A stretch of DNA of 64,000 nucleotides from 66-474 sp963771735. GTDB taxonomy: Bacteria > Pseudomonadota > Gammaproteobacteria > Xanthomonadales > Rhodanobacteraceae. A model generated the notes under the pieces. The model saw only the letters and a list, made by a program, of their open reading frames with translations. It did not search any database and was not told where the DNA came from. Every line of letters begins with the position of its first letter. Positions within the stretch are counted from its first letter, which is position 1. The position numbers were made by a program, and so were the translations under genes. The stretch spans positions 1,240,001 through 1,304,000 of the forward strand of contig CAVYUN010000002.1 in NCBI GenBank assembly GCA_963771735.1. Reading direction: 5' to 3'. Below, one piece after another: positions 17,132 to 26,193 of this stretch.

Positions 17132-18985
17132 GGTTGGACGTCGGCAGCGTGATGGTGTTCGTGGTGGGTGAATACGCTGGCGCCGGCATCGGCACCGCCG
17201 ACCGCGTTGCGCAGCAGCGTGAACAGCTCGCGGCCGAGCCCTGCGTGGTGCGGGGACAGCTCGGCATGGACGAACCGGCGCTGCGCCCATTCGCCGGCAT
17301 CGACCAGTGCGTCGAGGGTGCCGGCATCCGCGTCCAGACGCACGATGTCGCCGTCGCGCAGCTTGCCCAGCGGGCCGCCGTCGACCGCCTCGGGACTGAC
17401 GTGGATCGCGGCCGGAACCTTGCCCGAGGCGCCGGACATGCGGCCGTCGGTGACCAGCGCCACACGGTGCCCGCGCGATTGCAGGATCACCAGGGTCGGA
17501 GTCAGCTTGTGCAATTCCGGCATGCCGATGGCCTTGGGGCCCTGGAAGCGCACCACGGCCACGAAGTCGCGGTCAAGCTCGCCGCGCTCGAAGGCGCCGC
17601 GCACGTCGTCCTGTTCGTGGAAGATCACCGCCGGCGCCTCGATCACGTGGCGATCGTCGGGCACCGAGGAAACCTTGATCACCGCGCGGCCGAGGTTGCC
17701 CTCGAGCATGCGCAGGCCGCCGTGATGCTGGAACGGTTCGGTGGCCGGACGCAGGATGTTGGAGTTGCCGCTTTGCGCGACATCGGTCCAGGCCAGCTGG
17801 CCGTGGGCGTCCAGCGTCGGCATGCGGCGGTAGGCATCCAGGCCCTTACCCCACACGGTGCTTACGTCGCCGTGCAACAGCCCGGCATCGAGCAGGGTGC
17901 CGATCAGGAACGGCATGCCGCCGGCCTGATGAAAATGGTTCACGTCGGCGTAGCCGTTCGGGTACACGCGTGCCAGCAACGGCACCACCGACGACAGCGC
18001 GTCGAAGTCCTCCAGTTTCAGACGTGATCCCGGCGGCCGCGGCGATCGCGACCAGATGCAGCAGATGGTTGGTCGAGCCGCCGGTGGCGTGCAGGCCAAT
18101 CACGCCGTTGACGATGCTGCGTTCATCGATCACGTGGCCGGCCGGGGTGTAATCGGGATTGCCGCCCAGCGCGGTGATCTGCGCCGCGCGTTGCACCGCG
18201 GCGGCGGTCAGTGCGTCGCGCAGCGGCGTGTCGGGATTCACGAAACTGGCGCCGGGCAGGTGCATGCCCATGATCTCCATCAGCATCTGGTTGGAGTTGG
18301 CGGTGCCGTAGAACGTGCAGGTGCCGGGCGCATGGTAGGACTGCGCCTCGGCTTCGAGCAGCTTGTCGCGGCCGACCTTGCCTTCGGCGAATTGCTGGCG
18401 AACTTTCGATTTTTCCTCGTTGGGCAGGCCGCTGGGCATTGGTCCGGCCGGCACGAACACCGCCGGAAGGTGGCCGAAGCTGAGCGCCGCGATCATCAGG
18501 CCCGGCACGATCTTGTCGCAGATGCCGAGGAACAGCGCGGCGTCGAACATGTCGTGCGACAGCGCGACCGCCGCCGACAGCGCGATCACTTCGCGCGAGA
18601 ACAGCGACAATTCCATGCCGGCCTGACCCTGGGTCACGCCGTCGCACATCGCAGGCACGCCGCCGGCGACCTGCGCGGTCGCGCCGGCCTCGCGCGCCGC
18701 GCGGCGGATCAGTTCGGGATAACGCTCGTACGGCTGGTGCGCCGAGAGCATGTCGTTGTAGGCGGTGACAATGCCGATGTTGGGCGCCGCGCCGCCGCGC
18801 AACGCGGCCTTGTCCTGTGCGCCGCAGGCGGCGAAGCCGTGGGCGAGGTTGCCGCACGACAGATGCCTGCGCTTGGGGCCGTCGTCGCGCGCCGCGTCGA
18901 TACGCTCAAGGTATGCGGTGCGGCGCGGACGGCTCCGCGTGGCGATGCGGTCGGTGACTTCGGCAATGACGGGATGCAGGTTCAT
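17128..18985 (-). CDS. edd: 6-phosphogluconate dehydratase, Edd (one frame break)
   Basis: Edd dehydrates 6-phosphogluconate to 2-keto-3-deoxy-6-phosphogluconate using an iron-sulphur cluster. The N-terminal part shows IGIVTAYNDMLSAHQPYERY, GGVPAMCDGVTQGQ and LGICDKIVPG, with cysteines that fit cluster ligands. The frame breaks near 18020 within the AGIT-LKLEDF segment. The rest (ALSSVVPLLARVYPNGYADV to GRMSGASGKVPAAIHVSPEA) is in the next frame to the stop at 17128. One extra T accounts for the break. With it corrected the protein is about 618 residues, normal for the family. The gene is followed at once by eda. Confidence 0.92.
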
Positions 18986-19197
18986 GCTCGACTCGGATGT
19001 GTCGGTGATCGCCGGTGCCCTATTTGCGCAGACGTGGAAACAACGGCACGAATTTCGGCGGGCGTGGTTAAGCTTTCGGGATGGGTGAGGTTACGCCGCT
19101 TTTCGCATGGTGCGTCGCGGCGACCCAGTGATGCTTTAAAGCTAGCGGCAAGTTCGCCTCCCAACAAGCCGTCTGTGCCGAGCCACGGCGCCCCAGG

Positions 19198-19647
19198 TCA
19201 GGCGCTCTCGCGCCTGATGGAGAAAGCACCACTTGATACCACCGCCATCGTCAGCCTCGCGATGCAGCCCAGTTCCCCGGCTTCGTTCTCGATGCGGATT
19301 TCCCAGACTTGCGTGCTGCGGCCGAGGTGGACCGGGCGTGCGGTGCCGGTGACGATTCCATCGCGCACGGCGCGCAGGTGGTTGGCGTTGATCTCCAGGC
19401 CGACCGCGGCGCGGCCGGTCTCGCAGCAAAGCACGGCCGCGGTCGAGCCGAGTGTTTCGGCCAGCGCCACCGAGGCGCCGCCGTGCAGGATGCCATAGGG
19501 CTGATGGGTGCGCCCGTCCACCGGCATCGTGCCGCGCAGGTAGTCGTCGCCGATCTCGGTGATGCGGATGCCGATCGCCTGCATCAACGTGTTCCTGCTC
19601 CACGTATTGACGCTGGCGAGATCAACGGCTTGTTTCCATATCGACAT
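19198..19647 (-). CDS. Hotdog-fold thioesterase (MenI/YbdB/PaaI type)
   Basis: This 149-residue single hotdog-domain acyl-CoA thioesterase carries the motif TMPVDGRTHQPYGILHGGASVALAET split over the active-site helix, with the conserved HGG and catalytic glutamate in ALAETLGS. It resembles 1,4-dihydroxy-2-naphthoyl-CoA hydrolase and EntH-type proofreading thioesterases. Without menaquinone or siderophore genes nearby, the substrate remains open. It is upstream of edd in the same direction, with 212 bases between, and divergent from the DUF2845 gene. Confidence 0.85.
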   Translation of the reverse strand: MSIWKQAVDLASVNTWSRNTLMQAIGIRITEIGDDYLRGTMPVDGRTHQPYGILHGGASVALAETLGSTAAVLCCETGRAAVGLEINANHLRAVRDGIVTGTARPVHLGRSTQVWEIRIENEAGELGCIARLTMAVVSSGAFSIRRESA

Positions 19648-19749
19648 GGCGCATTCCACGGCACGGGGTTTCACGCAGCGTACACGACGCACTTCCGTGC
19701 GAGCGTTACAGTATAAAAAGCTTTGGCTGCGCGGGTGCGGGAGGCTGCC

Positions 19750-20313
19750 ATGACCAGGATCGTGTGGATCGGCGCGTTGCTGGTGTTGCTTGCACTGGCG
19801 TTGCCGTCGTGCGCGTGGGCGATGCGCTGCGGCACAAGGATCGTGCAGCAGGGCGACACCAGCGCCCAGGTGCGGGATGCCTGCGGCGACCCGTTTTACA
19901 TCGGTTACTACGTCGGCCCGCCGGGTGTCGGCGTGGAAGCGCAAGGCGAATCGGTTTCCGCGGTGACGACCGAAGTGTGGTACTACAACTTCGGTCCGCA
20001 GCGCCTGATGGTGCGACTGGAGTTTTCCGGTGGCGTGTTGGCGCGCGAAGAATCGCTGGGCTACGGATTCGTCGGTCGCGGCGGACCGTGCGATTTCACC
20101 AACATCACCATCGGCATGAGCGTCGCCGATTTGATCGCGCGTTGCGGCTTTCCCGCCAGTCGCGGGCGCAACCCGCTGGCCACCGCGGCTGCCATGGGCG
20201 CGCGGGCGCCGGCCTGGGGTGAAACGTGGTTCTATCCCGGCGACGGGTCACGCGACGGACGCTATGTCCATCTGCAGGAAGGGCGCGTAACGGACGTGGA
20301 AATCGCGCACTGA
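19750..20313 (+). CDS. DUF2845 exported protein
   Basis: This 187-residue protein has a signal peptide (IVWIGALLVLLALALPSCAWA, cleavage near residue 24). The mature part carries the DUF2845 pattern RCGTRIVQQGDTSAQVRDAC and its second half-repeat CDFTNITIGMSVADLIARCG, each resembling SmpA/OmlA-like small beta-hairpin modules. A TATAAA-like hexamer lies upstream near 19711-19716. The start ATG at 19750 is directly before the signal peptide. Family function is unknown. The gene converges on hemY 150 bases downstream. Confidence 0.83.
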   Translation: MTRIVWIGALLVLLALALPSCAWAMRCGTRIVQQGDTSAQVRDACGDPFYIGYYVGPPGVGVEAQGESVSAVTTEVWYYNFGPQRLMVRLEFSGGVLAREESLGYGFVGRGGPCDFTNITIGMSVADLIARCGFPASRGRNPLATAAAMGARAPAWGETWFYPGDGSRDGRYVHLQEGRVTDVEIAH

Positions 20314-20463
20314 TCCGACGCATTTGCCCAGGGTCGCCGCGTTGAATCGCGGTGTATGGATGTGCCCATCGGTTGCAATGGCAGCGAATCGATCTTGCGT
20401 GGCCCGACTTGCCACGAAGGTTGCCTCAACTGAAGCCCGCGACACACGACTGGCGTATTGCCG

Positions 20464-21714
20464 TCAGGTCGGAAGACGCGGCATGCCGTGTTCGTCGCGT
20501 TCTTCGGGCGTGATGTGTGCAGTGTCGATGCCGGCTTCATGCGGGCCTACCGCGATTTCCTCGCCTTGCGTGGACTTCCACGCGTTGGCGTAGCAGCGCA
20601 CGGCGTCGCCGGGTTCTCCCGAGGCGGACAGGATGTCACCCAGTGCCGCCCAGCTTGCGGCATCGGATTTCAGGGCCAGTGCGCGCACCAGGTATTCGCG
20701 CGCATCGCGCGGATCGGAAGCGCGCATCGACAGCGTGCCGAGCGCGCGCAACAGGGTGTCGTCATGGGAGTGTGATTCCAGCCAGCGGGTTGCGACGCGC
20801 AGCCTTGCGGAGGCTTCGCCGGGCGGCGTCGCTTCGGCATGGACGGCCACGAGGTCCGGATTCCATTCGCGCTTCAAGGCGTCTTCGATGGCATCGAGTG
20901 CGTCGTGCGCGACCCCGAGCGCCGCGGCACGCTGCGCGTAGGCGATCAGCAACGCCGGCATCTGGCGCTGCTGGCGGCTCGCGCGCTTCCACAGATCCTG
21001 CAGCGTCGCGGCGTCGGGTGCCGCATGCAGGGACGCGCCGAGCACCCGGTCGACCAGTTCGGCATAGGCGGCGGCGCCAAGCATGTCGGACTTGCGCAGC
21101 GGCTCCAGTGCCGGGCGGGCCTTGTCGGGCTGGCCGGTCGCCAGTGCGGCCAGCGCATATTCGTACCAGCCCGCTGGCGGGAGTTTGCCCGCGTCGGCGC
21201 CGGGTGAAAGCAGTTGCAGGGCCTCGTCGGCACGATCGTTTTCGCGCAGGATGCGCGCGCGCAGGATGCGGGCGGCCTCTGGCGCATGCTGGGTCGCTTC
21301 GTCGAGCGTTTCCAGCGCCCGCGTGGTGTCGCCGTGACGGTGTGCGGCATCGGCCGCGGCCAGCAGCGCCGGCGAACGCAACGAGGCGTACTGCGCGGCG
21401 CGCTGCAAGGTGCGATGGGCCTCGACGTGGCGGCCTTCGTTCAAGGCAACCAGTCCGTCGCGAAGACGCTCCTGGCTGATGCGCCGGCGCCGACGCGACA
21501 GGGCACCGAACGGCCAAAGCAGCAGCCACCACACGATCCCGATCGCGATCCATGCGGCGACCAACAGGGCCACCGCGCCGACCACCGTTGTTTCGACGCG
21601 CCAACCCCGGAAGTGGATCAGCACGTAACCTGGGTCGGACGACAACCAGACGAAGGCGATCGCGAGCAGCAGGATGATGGACAGAGCGAGAACCAGCCAG
21701 CGCTTGTTTTTCAT
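20464..21714 (-). CDS. hemY: HemY protoheme-associated TPR membrane protein
   Basis: This 416-residue protein has two N-terminal membrane helices (about residues 6-24 and 43-68) and a cytoplasmic or periplasmic array of TPR repeats up to about residue 390. Sequence landmarks are RVETTVVGAVALLVAAWIAI, the basic segment SRRRRRISQERLRDGL and TPR-type ALEPLRKSDMLGAAAYAELV. HemY of proteobacteria is encoded with haem biosynthesis genes, but its exact step is unsettled. Its start overlaps the hemX stop (21711-21714) by ATGA, so they are translationally coupled in hemD-hemX-hemY. Confidence 0.9.
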   Translation of the reverse strand: MKNKRWLVLALSIILLLAIAFVWLSSDPGYVLIHFRGWRVETTVVGAVALLVAAWIAIGIVWWLLLWPFGALSRRRRRISQERLRDGLVALNEGRHVEAHRTLQRAAQYASLRSPALLAAADAAHRHGDTTRALETLDEATQHAPEAARILRARILRENDRADEALQLLSPGADAGKLPPAGWYEYALAALATGQPDKARPALEPLRKSDMLGAAAYAELVDRVLGASLHAAPDAATLQDLWKRASRQQRQMPALLIAYAQRAAALGVAHDALDAIEDALKREWNPDLVAVHAEATPPGEASARLRVATRWLESHSHDDTLLRALGTLSMRASDPRDAREYLVRALALKSDAASWAALGDILSASGEPGDAVRCYANAWKSTQGEEIAVGPHEAGIDTAHITPEERDEHGMPRLPT

Positions 21715-22790
21715 CGTTGAGTGCTCCCTGCGGTGGCAGCGGTAGCCGGCGTGGATGCCGCGGGCTGGCTGGCACGCAGGCTCAACAGTTGCGCCAGCGC
21801 GCCACCGAGCTTGGGCGTGGGGCCGGTGCCGCCACGTTGAGACAGCAGATGCGCGATTTGCGTGCGGGCATCCTTGACTTCCGCATCGTTCAGCTCGAAC
21901 TGCCCGGACAGTGTGGAATCGGCGCGTTGCAGCGCGGCGCGGTAAGCCGTGTCGTCGAAGGCGAGGAGGGCTTCCTGCGCCTGGGCAAGATTGAGCGCCA
22001 GGGTTTCGTGCGCAAAGCGCGTGTCCGCCAGCGACGCGGCTTTGCCATCGTCGCGCGTGACCTTGACGATGCCGCCGAAGGCGTGACCGATGCGCGACCA
22101 GAATCCCGGACTTTGCGGGCTCGCCGAGGTCGCTGCGCCGGTTTCGCGCGTCGCCAGCGGCAGCGAGGCGACCTTGCCGCGCAGGCTGGACAGCGTATCC
22201 AGCGCCGCCTGGCGCAACGGTGGGGCGGCCGCGGCCAGTGCGTCGCGCTCGGTGGTGGCACTGGCGCGCACCGGCGCATAAGCCGGATTCTGTACTTGCG
22301 CCAGGACTTCGATGGCCTGCGAGTAGGCTTGCAGCGCCCCGTTCGTGTCATGGAACAGTTCATAGCGTTGCGCGCCAAGCCGCAGCAGCATTTCGGCATC
22401 GTTGAGCAAGACTGTGTCGTGCGCCGACTGTTGTTGCCCGCTCAGGTTGGCGTAGGCCGTCTCGAGGTTGGAGAGGCGGCGGTCCAGTCCTTGCGTGGTC
22501 GAACGCAAATCGTCCAGTGCCGATTCCAGCTTGCCGACGCGTTGGTCGCCGGCCTGCGCCTGTTGATCGCCAGCAGCGAGCCGGTCCCGCAGGACCGCGA
22601 TGGCCGCGGCATCCTGTTTGCGGGCGGTCTGTTCGGCGCGGGTGGTGCGTTGCAGACGCCATGTGCTCCACACCGCCACGCCCAATGCGGCCACGGCCAC
22701 GATAACCGCGATCGCGGCCAGACCGGATCGTCCTGTGCGCGGTTTTCGCGGTTTCGGTTCCGGAGCGGTGTTTTCGATAGGGTCGCTCAT
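21711..22790 (-). CDS. hemX: HemX, membrane-anchored coiled-coil protein of the haem operon
   Basis: This 359-residue protein has a short Pro/Lys-rich cytoplasmic head and one transmembrane helix (SGLAAIAVIVAVAALGVAVW, about residues 23-42). A coiled-coil region follows (about 50-125), then an all-alpha domain with LLNDAEMLLRLGAQRYELFHDTNGAL. Despite the common name uroporphyrin-III C-methyltransferase it has no SAM-binding methyltransferase domain. It is thought to act with HemY at the membrane. It lies between hemD (96 bases upstream) and hemY (4-base overlap). Confidence 0.9.
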   Translation of the reverse strand: MSDPIENTAPEPKPRKPRTGRSGLAAIAVIVAVAALGVAVWSTWRLQRTTRAEQTARKQDAAAIAVLRDRLAAGDQQAQAGDQRVGKLESALDDLRSTTQGLDRRLSNLETAYANLSGQQQSAHDTVLLNDAEMLLRLGAQRYELFHDTNGALQAYSQAIEVLAQVQNPAYAPVRASATTERDALAAAAPPLRQAALDTLSSLRGKVASLPLATRETGAATSASPQSPGFWSRIGHAFGGIVKVTRDDGKAASLADTRFAHETLALNLAQAQEALLAFDDTAYRAALQRADSTLSGQFELNDAEVKDARTQIAHLLSQRGGTGPTPKLGGALAQLLSLRASQPAASTPATAATAGSTQR

Positions 22791-22886
22791 GGCTGCAATG
22801 CTAGCAGGGGCCATTTGCGCAATCGTCCGTTATCGCCGCGTATTCGGGATACATTCCGGGTACGCACGGTGTCGGCCGCAGGGGCA

Positions 22887-22925
22887 TCAGGACGACCCTG
22901 CATGTCCTGACTTTTCACAAGCGCC
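22887..22925 (-). repeat. Dispersed intergenic repeat, copy C, overlapping the hemD 3' end
   Basis: Read on the minus strand, TTGTGAAAAGTCAGG matches copy A (12566) closely. The element then forms a 7-bp inverted repeat (22904-22910 with 22887-22893) around a ten-base loop. The hemD stop codon lies in the last arm, so the last dozen HemD residues are encoded by the repeat. Confidence 0.5.
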
Positions 22926-23684
22926 GGCCCGATCGGCGACAATCGCAGCTAGCATGTCCGCGGGCCGTGCCGATTCGGATCGAACTACACGCGAGAAGCG
23001 TGCCTTGCGTACGATGGCGGCAAGCCGTTCGCTGCTGACCACGGCGCAGCCGGCAAGCAGCGTGCGTCGCGCGTCGCATGGTAGCCCGGCGAGGAGGTGG
23101 CCGAGCGCTTCGGCGCTGGACAGCAATACGTAAAGCGGCTTGCGTCCATCGTTTCGCAGCGCCTCGGTATGGCGACGATCGAGCCGCGCGGGCAATCGCC
23201 GGTACACATGCGCGTGCATCACATGGGCGCCGCGTCTGGAAAGTGCGCGCGCGAGCAGCCCGCGCCCACCCGGCGCGCCGATGATGCCGATGCGTTTGCC
23301 GCGCACATTCTGCAGCACGGCGAGTGCCAGCAGGCCCTCGCTGTCCTCGCGTGGCGGCGCAGTAACATCGGTACAACCGGCACGTCGCAAGGCATGCAGT
23401 GTGCCTGGCCCCGGCGCGAGCATGCGGGCGCGGCTGCGCAAGGGAGCGAGCTGCTGCGCATGGCTCACCGCTGCGGGACTGGTGAAGATGACCACGTCAC
23501 TGGTCAGCGCGATTTTGAGGGTTTCGCGAGTGGCCTTCGCGTCATCGGCCGCGCGCAGGCTCGATCCAGGTACCAGCAGTGGCGTGCCGCCCAACGCGCG
23601 CACGCGTCGTACCAGCGTGTTGCCTGTCCCGGCGGGACGGGTGATCGCGATGCGGACAGCGGCGAGCGGTTGCGGCTTGGCCAT
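22887..23684 (-). CDS. hemD: Uroporphyrinogen-III synthase
   Basis: HemD closes hydroxymethylbilane to uroporphyrinogen III, a cytoplasmic step of haem and sirohaem synthesis. The protein is 265 residues with two alpha/beta domains. The family is poorly conserved, but the N-terminal ITRPAGTGNTLVRRVRALGG, VIFTSPAAVSHAQQL and C-terminal YVLLSSAEALGHLL segments match the usual pattern. The start at 23684 gives the standard N-terminus. The C-terminal tail from about residue 253 is encoded by a dispersed repeat and is probably not part of the fold. It heads hemD-hemX-hemY. Confidence 0.88.
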   Translation of the reverse strand: MAKPQPLAAVRIAITRPAGTGNTLVRRVRALGGTPLLVPGSSLRAADDAKATRETLKIALTSDVVIFTSPAAVSHAQQLAPLRSRARMLAPGPGTLHALRRAGCTDVTAPPREDSEGLLALAVLQNVRGKRIGIIGAPGGRGLLARALSRRGAHVMHAHVYRRLPARLDRRHTEALRNDGRKPLYVLLSSAEALGHLLAGLPCDARRTLLAGCAVVSSERLAAIVRKARFSRVVRSESARPADMLAAIVADRAGACEKSGHAGSS

Positions 23685-23702
23685 GCGTCGATGATAGGTC
23701 AC

Positions 23703-23728
23703 GCCGGCAGCGTCTTGTCGCTGCCGGC
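23703..23728. promoter_or_regulatory. Perfect 10-bp hairpin between hemD and the divergent thioesterase gene
   Basis: GCCGGCAGCG (23703-23712) pairs perfectly with CGCTGCCGGC (23719-23728) around six bases. It lies 19 bases upstream of the hemD start and 22 bases before the thioesterase start, so it would be in the leader or promoter of one or both. No T run follows on either side, so it is not a typical terminator. Confidence 0.4.
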
Positions 23729-23749
23729 GCACCGCGGCAAACTGGCACG

Positions 23750-24214
23750 ATGGACAGACACGTTTCCGCGGCCGCCATCCTCGAAGCCGAGATTCTTGCA
23801 CGCATTCCGTTGGCGGATGCGATGGATCTGCGGGTGCCGCGTTACAGCGGGGACGAAATCGAGATGACCGCGCCGCTCGCGCCCAACGTCAACGACAAGG
23901 GCTGCGCCTTTGGTGGCAGCATGGCGTCGTTGCTGACACTGGCAGGGTGGGGGCTGGTCGAACTCGGCCTGCGGGCACGGGATCTCGAATGCGACATCTA
24001 CGTCGGCGATTCCCAACTGCGCTATCACGAACCGGTGTGGGGGGAACTGCGTGGCATTGCCCGCTTCAGCGAACCCGATGCATTGACGAGACTGGCCGCC
24101 GCAGTGCGTGCGCGGGGCAAGGGCCACGCGGAAGTCGTCTGCGAGATCGCGGGCGACCGGCGTGCTGCGGCCACGCTGACCGCGCGCTTCTTCGCCAGGC
24201 TGCGCGGCAAATAG
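23750..24214 (+). CDS. YiiD C-terminal-domain-like thioesterase
   Basis: This 154-residue protein has a hotdog fold of the YiiD_C/TIGR02447 type. Landmarks are the N-terminal ARIPLADAMDLRVPRYSGDE, PNVNDKGCAFGGSMASLLTL with the conserved N and FGG, and the strand DIYVGDSQLRYHEPV. E. coli YiiD carries this domain after an acetyltransferase domain; here it stands alone. The substrate is unknown, probably an acyl-CoA or acyl-ACP. It is divergent from hemD, with a perfect hairpin between the starts. Confidence 0.85.
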   Translation: MDRHVSAAAILEAEILARIPLADAMDLRVPRYSGDEIEMTAPLAPNVNDKGCAFGGSMASLLTLAGWGLVELGLRARDLECDIYVGDSQLRYHEPVWGELRGIARFSEPDALTRLAAAVRARGKGHAEVVCEIAGDRRAAATLTARFFARLRGK

Positions 24215-24283
24215 GGTCCTGCATGGCCCGAAAGGCTCCGGGATCGGGCACAATCGACTCCGAGCCGTTACGAGGAGAGGATC

Positions 24284-24694
24284 ATGCGCCGCTTGCTGAT
24301 GACGGGCATCGGGTTATTGCTGCTGGCAGGTTGCGCGACCATGCAGAACAAGAACACTTCGCGCGATGAGACGATGGACGGTTACGCGGCTGCCTTGCGC
24401 TGGGGCGATTTTTCGGGCGCATGGAACTACGTCGATCCGGCGGTGCGTGCCGCTCATCCGTTGACGCCGCAGCAGAAAGCGCTCTACAACACCGTGAAAG
24501 TGGCCGAATACGACGCCTCCGGACTGGTCGCGACCGATCCGGACACCGTCCGGCAGACCGTGCAGATCAGCCTGATCGTGAAGAGCAGCCAGCGCGTCTA
24601 CAGCGTGCTCGACCACCAGACTTGGCATTGGGACGCCAAGGCCAAGCATTGGTGGCTGGAGTCGGGGTTGCCGGACATTTCTGCGCAGGAATGA
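24284..24694 (+). CDS. Small predicted lipoprotein
   Basis: This 136-residue protein has a lipoprotein signal peptide ending in the lipobox LLLAGCA (cysteine near residue 18). The mature domain resembles a small nuclear-transport-factor-2-like or cystatin-like fold, with RWGDFSGAWNYVDPAVR and HQTWHWDAKAKHWWLESGLP rich in aromatics. A strong GAGGAGAGG ribosome-binding site lies six or more bases before the ATG. It may be co-transcribed with the rhodanese gene 57 bases downstream. Function unknown. Confidence 0.78.
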   Translation: MRRLLMTGIGLLLLAGCATMQNKNTSRDETMDGYAAALRWGDFSGAWNYVDPAVRAAHPLTPQQKALYNTVKVAEYDASGLVATDPDTVRQTVQISLIVKSSQRVYSVLDHQTWHWDAKAKHWWLESGLPDISAQE

Positions 24695-24751
24695 GGCAGA
24701 CGCTGCCGCGATCCGCGATAATGGGCGGCTTTTCCACGATCAAGACCTTCG

Positions 24752-25195
24752 ATGCATGAATTCCTGACCCGCCTGCCGCAATTCATCGGCAACCACGTGC
24801 TGCTGGTGGCAGCGTTCTTCGTGATCATCCTCGCCCTGATCGGGCTGGAGGTCTCGCGCCAATTCCGCGGATTCCGAGAGCTCACCCCGGGGGCGCTGGT
24901 GCAGATGATCAATCGCGGTTCGCCGCTGGTGGTCGACCTGTCCGCGATCGCCGATTTCGAGAAGGGCCACATCGCCGGCTCGAAGAACGTCACGCCAAGT
25001 CAGTTCGACCCCGAGCACAAGGACCTCGCCAAGGCCAAGGACCTGCAGGTCATCACGGTATGCAGGAGCGGGGTGACTGCGGCCAAGGCCGCCAAGCGGC
25101 TGGTCAAGGCCGGTTTCACCAATGTCGCCACCCTCGCCGGCGGGATCGAGGCGTGGAAGCGCGCGGATTTGCCATTGGTCAAGGGCAAGCGCTAA
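24752..25195 (+). CDS. Membrane-anchored rhodanese-domain protein
   Basis: This 147-residue protein has one N-terminal transmembrane helix (NHVLLVAAFFVIILALIGLEV, about residues 14-34) and a rhodanese domain (about 45-140). The active-site loop CRSGVTAAKAA contains the sulphur-accepting cysteine, and HIAGSKNVTPSQF is the conserved entry. Such single-domain rhodaneses transfer sulfane sulphur or act in thiol signalling. The YibN-like arrangement of helix plus rhodanese is usual in gammaproteobacteria. It converges on the GT2 gene. Confidence 0.9.
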   Translation: MHEFLTRLPQFIGNHVLLVAAFFVIILALIGLEVSRQFRGFRELTPGALVQMINRGSPLVVDLSAIADFEKGHIAGSKNVTPSQFDPEHKDLAKAKDLQVITVCRSGVTAAKAAKRLVKAGFTNVATLAGGIEAWKRADLPLVKGKR

Positions 25196-25253
25196 TCAAG
25201 GCGAGTGGGCTGAGAATTACGAAGGGCGCTTGCGGCGCTGCGCGGCCTGCCTT

Positions 25254-25970
25254 TCAGACTTCCTCGACGTCCGTAACTTTCGCCCGCCGCATCAACCACG
25301 CGACGCCACGCAAGTCGGCCAGACCCACCCACAAACGGTCGAGCATGCCGTACTTGGAGACGCCGCGGGTGCGCGGGCGGTGGCCGACCGGAATGCTGAT
25401 GCTCGAGTAGCCCGCGCGCTTGACCAGGGCCGGCAGGTAGCGGTGCATGTGGTCGAAGTAAGGCAGGGCGAGGAAGGTTTCGCGCTCGAACAGTTTCAGG
25501 CCGCAGCCGGTATCAGGCGTCGAGTCGCGCAGCATCCGCGAGCGCACCCCGTTGGCAATCCTGGACGAAATGCGCTTGTTGAAGCTGTCGCGGCGGGTGG
25601 TACGCCAGCCGGCGAACAGTTTCACCTTAGGGTTGGCCGATTGGCGTGCCTCGATGAGTTTGGGGATGTCGGCCGGATCGTTCTGGCCGTCGCCATCGAG
25701 CGTGACGATCCAGGCGCCGCGCGCCGCCCGCACCCCGTTCCTGATCGCGGTGCTCTGGCCGCTCTGCCTGAGGTGCCGCACGATGCGCAGTTCCGGATGC
25801 TTCGCGCGCTCGGCCTTCAGGACTGCCAGCGAATCATCGCTGCTGGCGTCGTCCACATAGACCACTTCGTAGTCGGCATTTGCGCGCAGCGCGGCGGCGA
25901 TTTCGGCGAGCAACGGCGGAATGTTGTCGCGCTCGTTGAAGACGGGCACGACCACGGACAACTCGGGCAT
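25254..25970 (-). CDS. GT2-family glycosyltransferase (polyprenyl-phosphate sugar transferase-like)
   Basis: This 238-residue GT-A enzyme resembles dolichol-phosphate mannosyltransferase and other enzymes that load a sugar onto a polyprenyl phosphate. The nucleotide-sugar site SVVVPVFNERDNIPPLLAEI, DDASSDDSL and the metal-binding DGDGQNDPADI are clear, followed by GCGLKLFERE and HMHRYLPALVKR. There is no C-terminal membrane pair, so it is probably peripheral to the inner membrane. It stands alone and its acceptor is unknown. Confidence 0.88.
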   Translation of the reverse strand: MPELSVVVPVFNERDNIPPLLAEIAAALRANADYEVVYVDDASSDDSLAVLKAERAKHPELRIVRHLRQSGQSTAIRNGVRAARGAWIVTLDGDGQNDPADIPKLIEARQSANPKVKLFAGWRTTRRDSFNKRISSRIANGVRSRMLRDSTPDTGCGLKLFERETFLALPYFDHMHRYLPALVKRAGYSSISIPVGHRPRTRGVSKYGMLDRLWVGLADLRGVAWLMRRAKVTDVEEV

Positions 25971-26058
25971 GCGTCGGGCCTTGCCGTGGGAAAGTCGGGA
26001 TTATCGCCGATGCGGCGAGCGGGTGCTTGCCGGGTTGCAAGGCAATGCGCCGAATCGG

Positions 26059-26121
26059 AGCGGCTGTCGTGGAAAGTCAGGCCACGGAGTTTCCGGCCAT
26101 GGATGGCGGCTTTGGCCGTGG
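26059..26121 (+). repeat. Dispersed intergenic repeat, copy B
   Basis: The leader AGCGGCTGTCGTGGAAAGTC and following bases (26059-26083) match copy A at 12566, with similarity reaching back through GCAATG about 15 bases earlier. CCACGG (26082-26087) and CCGTGG (26116-26121) pair around a segment with the CCATGGATGG core. It lies in the 223-base gap between the GT2 gene and parB. Confidence 0.5.
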
Positions 26122-26193
26122 TGATGTTGGTCGGCAAACAGAGTCCGTCGTTGAATCCGATGGCTGGCGGTGCGGCGATCAAGGATGATCGCA

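Noticed and set aside
13045..18985. Calling the MFS, folE, rmuC and edd genes pseudogenes
   Set aside because: All breaks are single-base insertions and the sequence on both sides is fully conserved; in folE and rmuC three insertions restore the frame, which is unlikely in decaying genes.
21711..22790. Calling HemX a uroporphyrinogen-III C-methyltransferase
   Set aside because: The protein is a membrane helix plus coiled coil and helical domain and has no SAM-binding motif; the name is inherited from old annotations.
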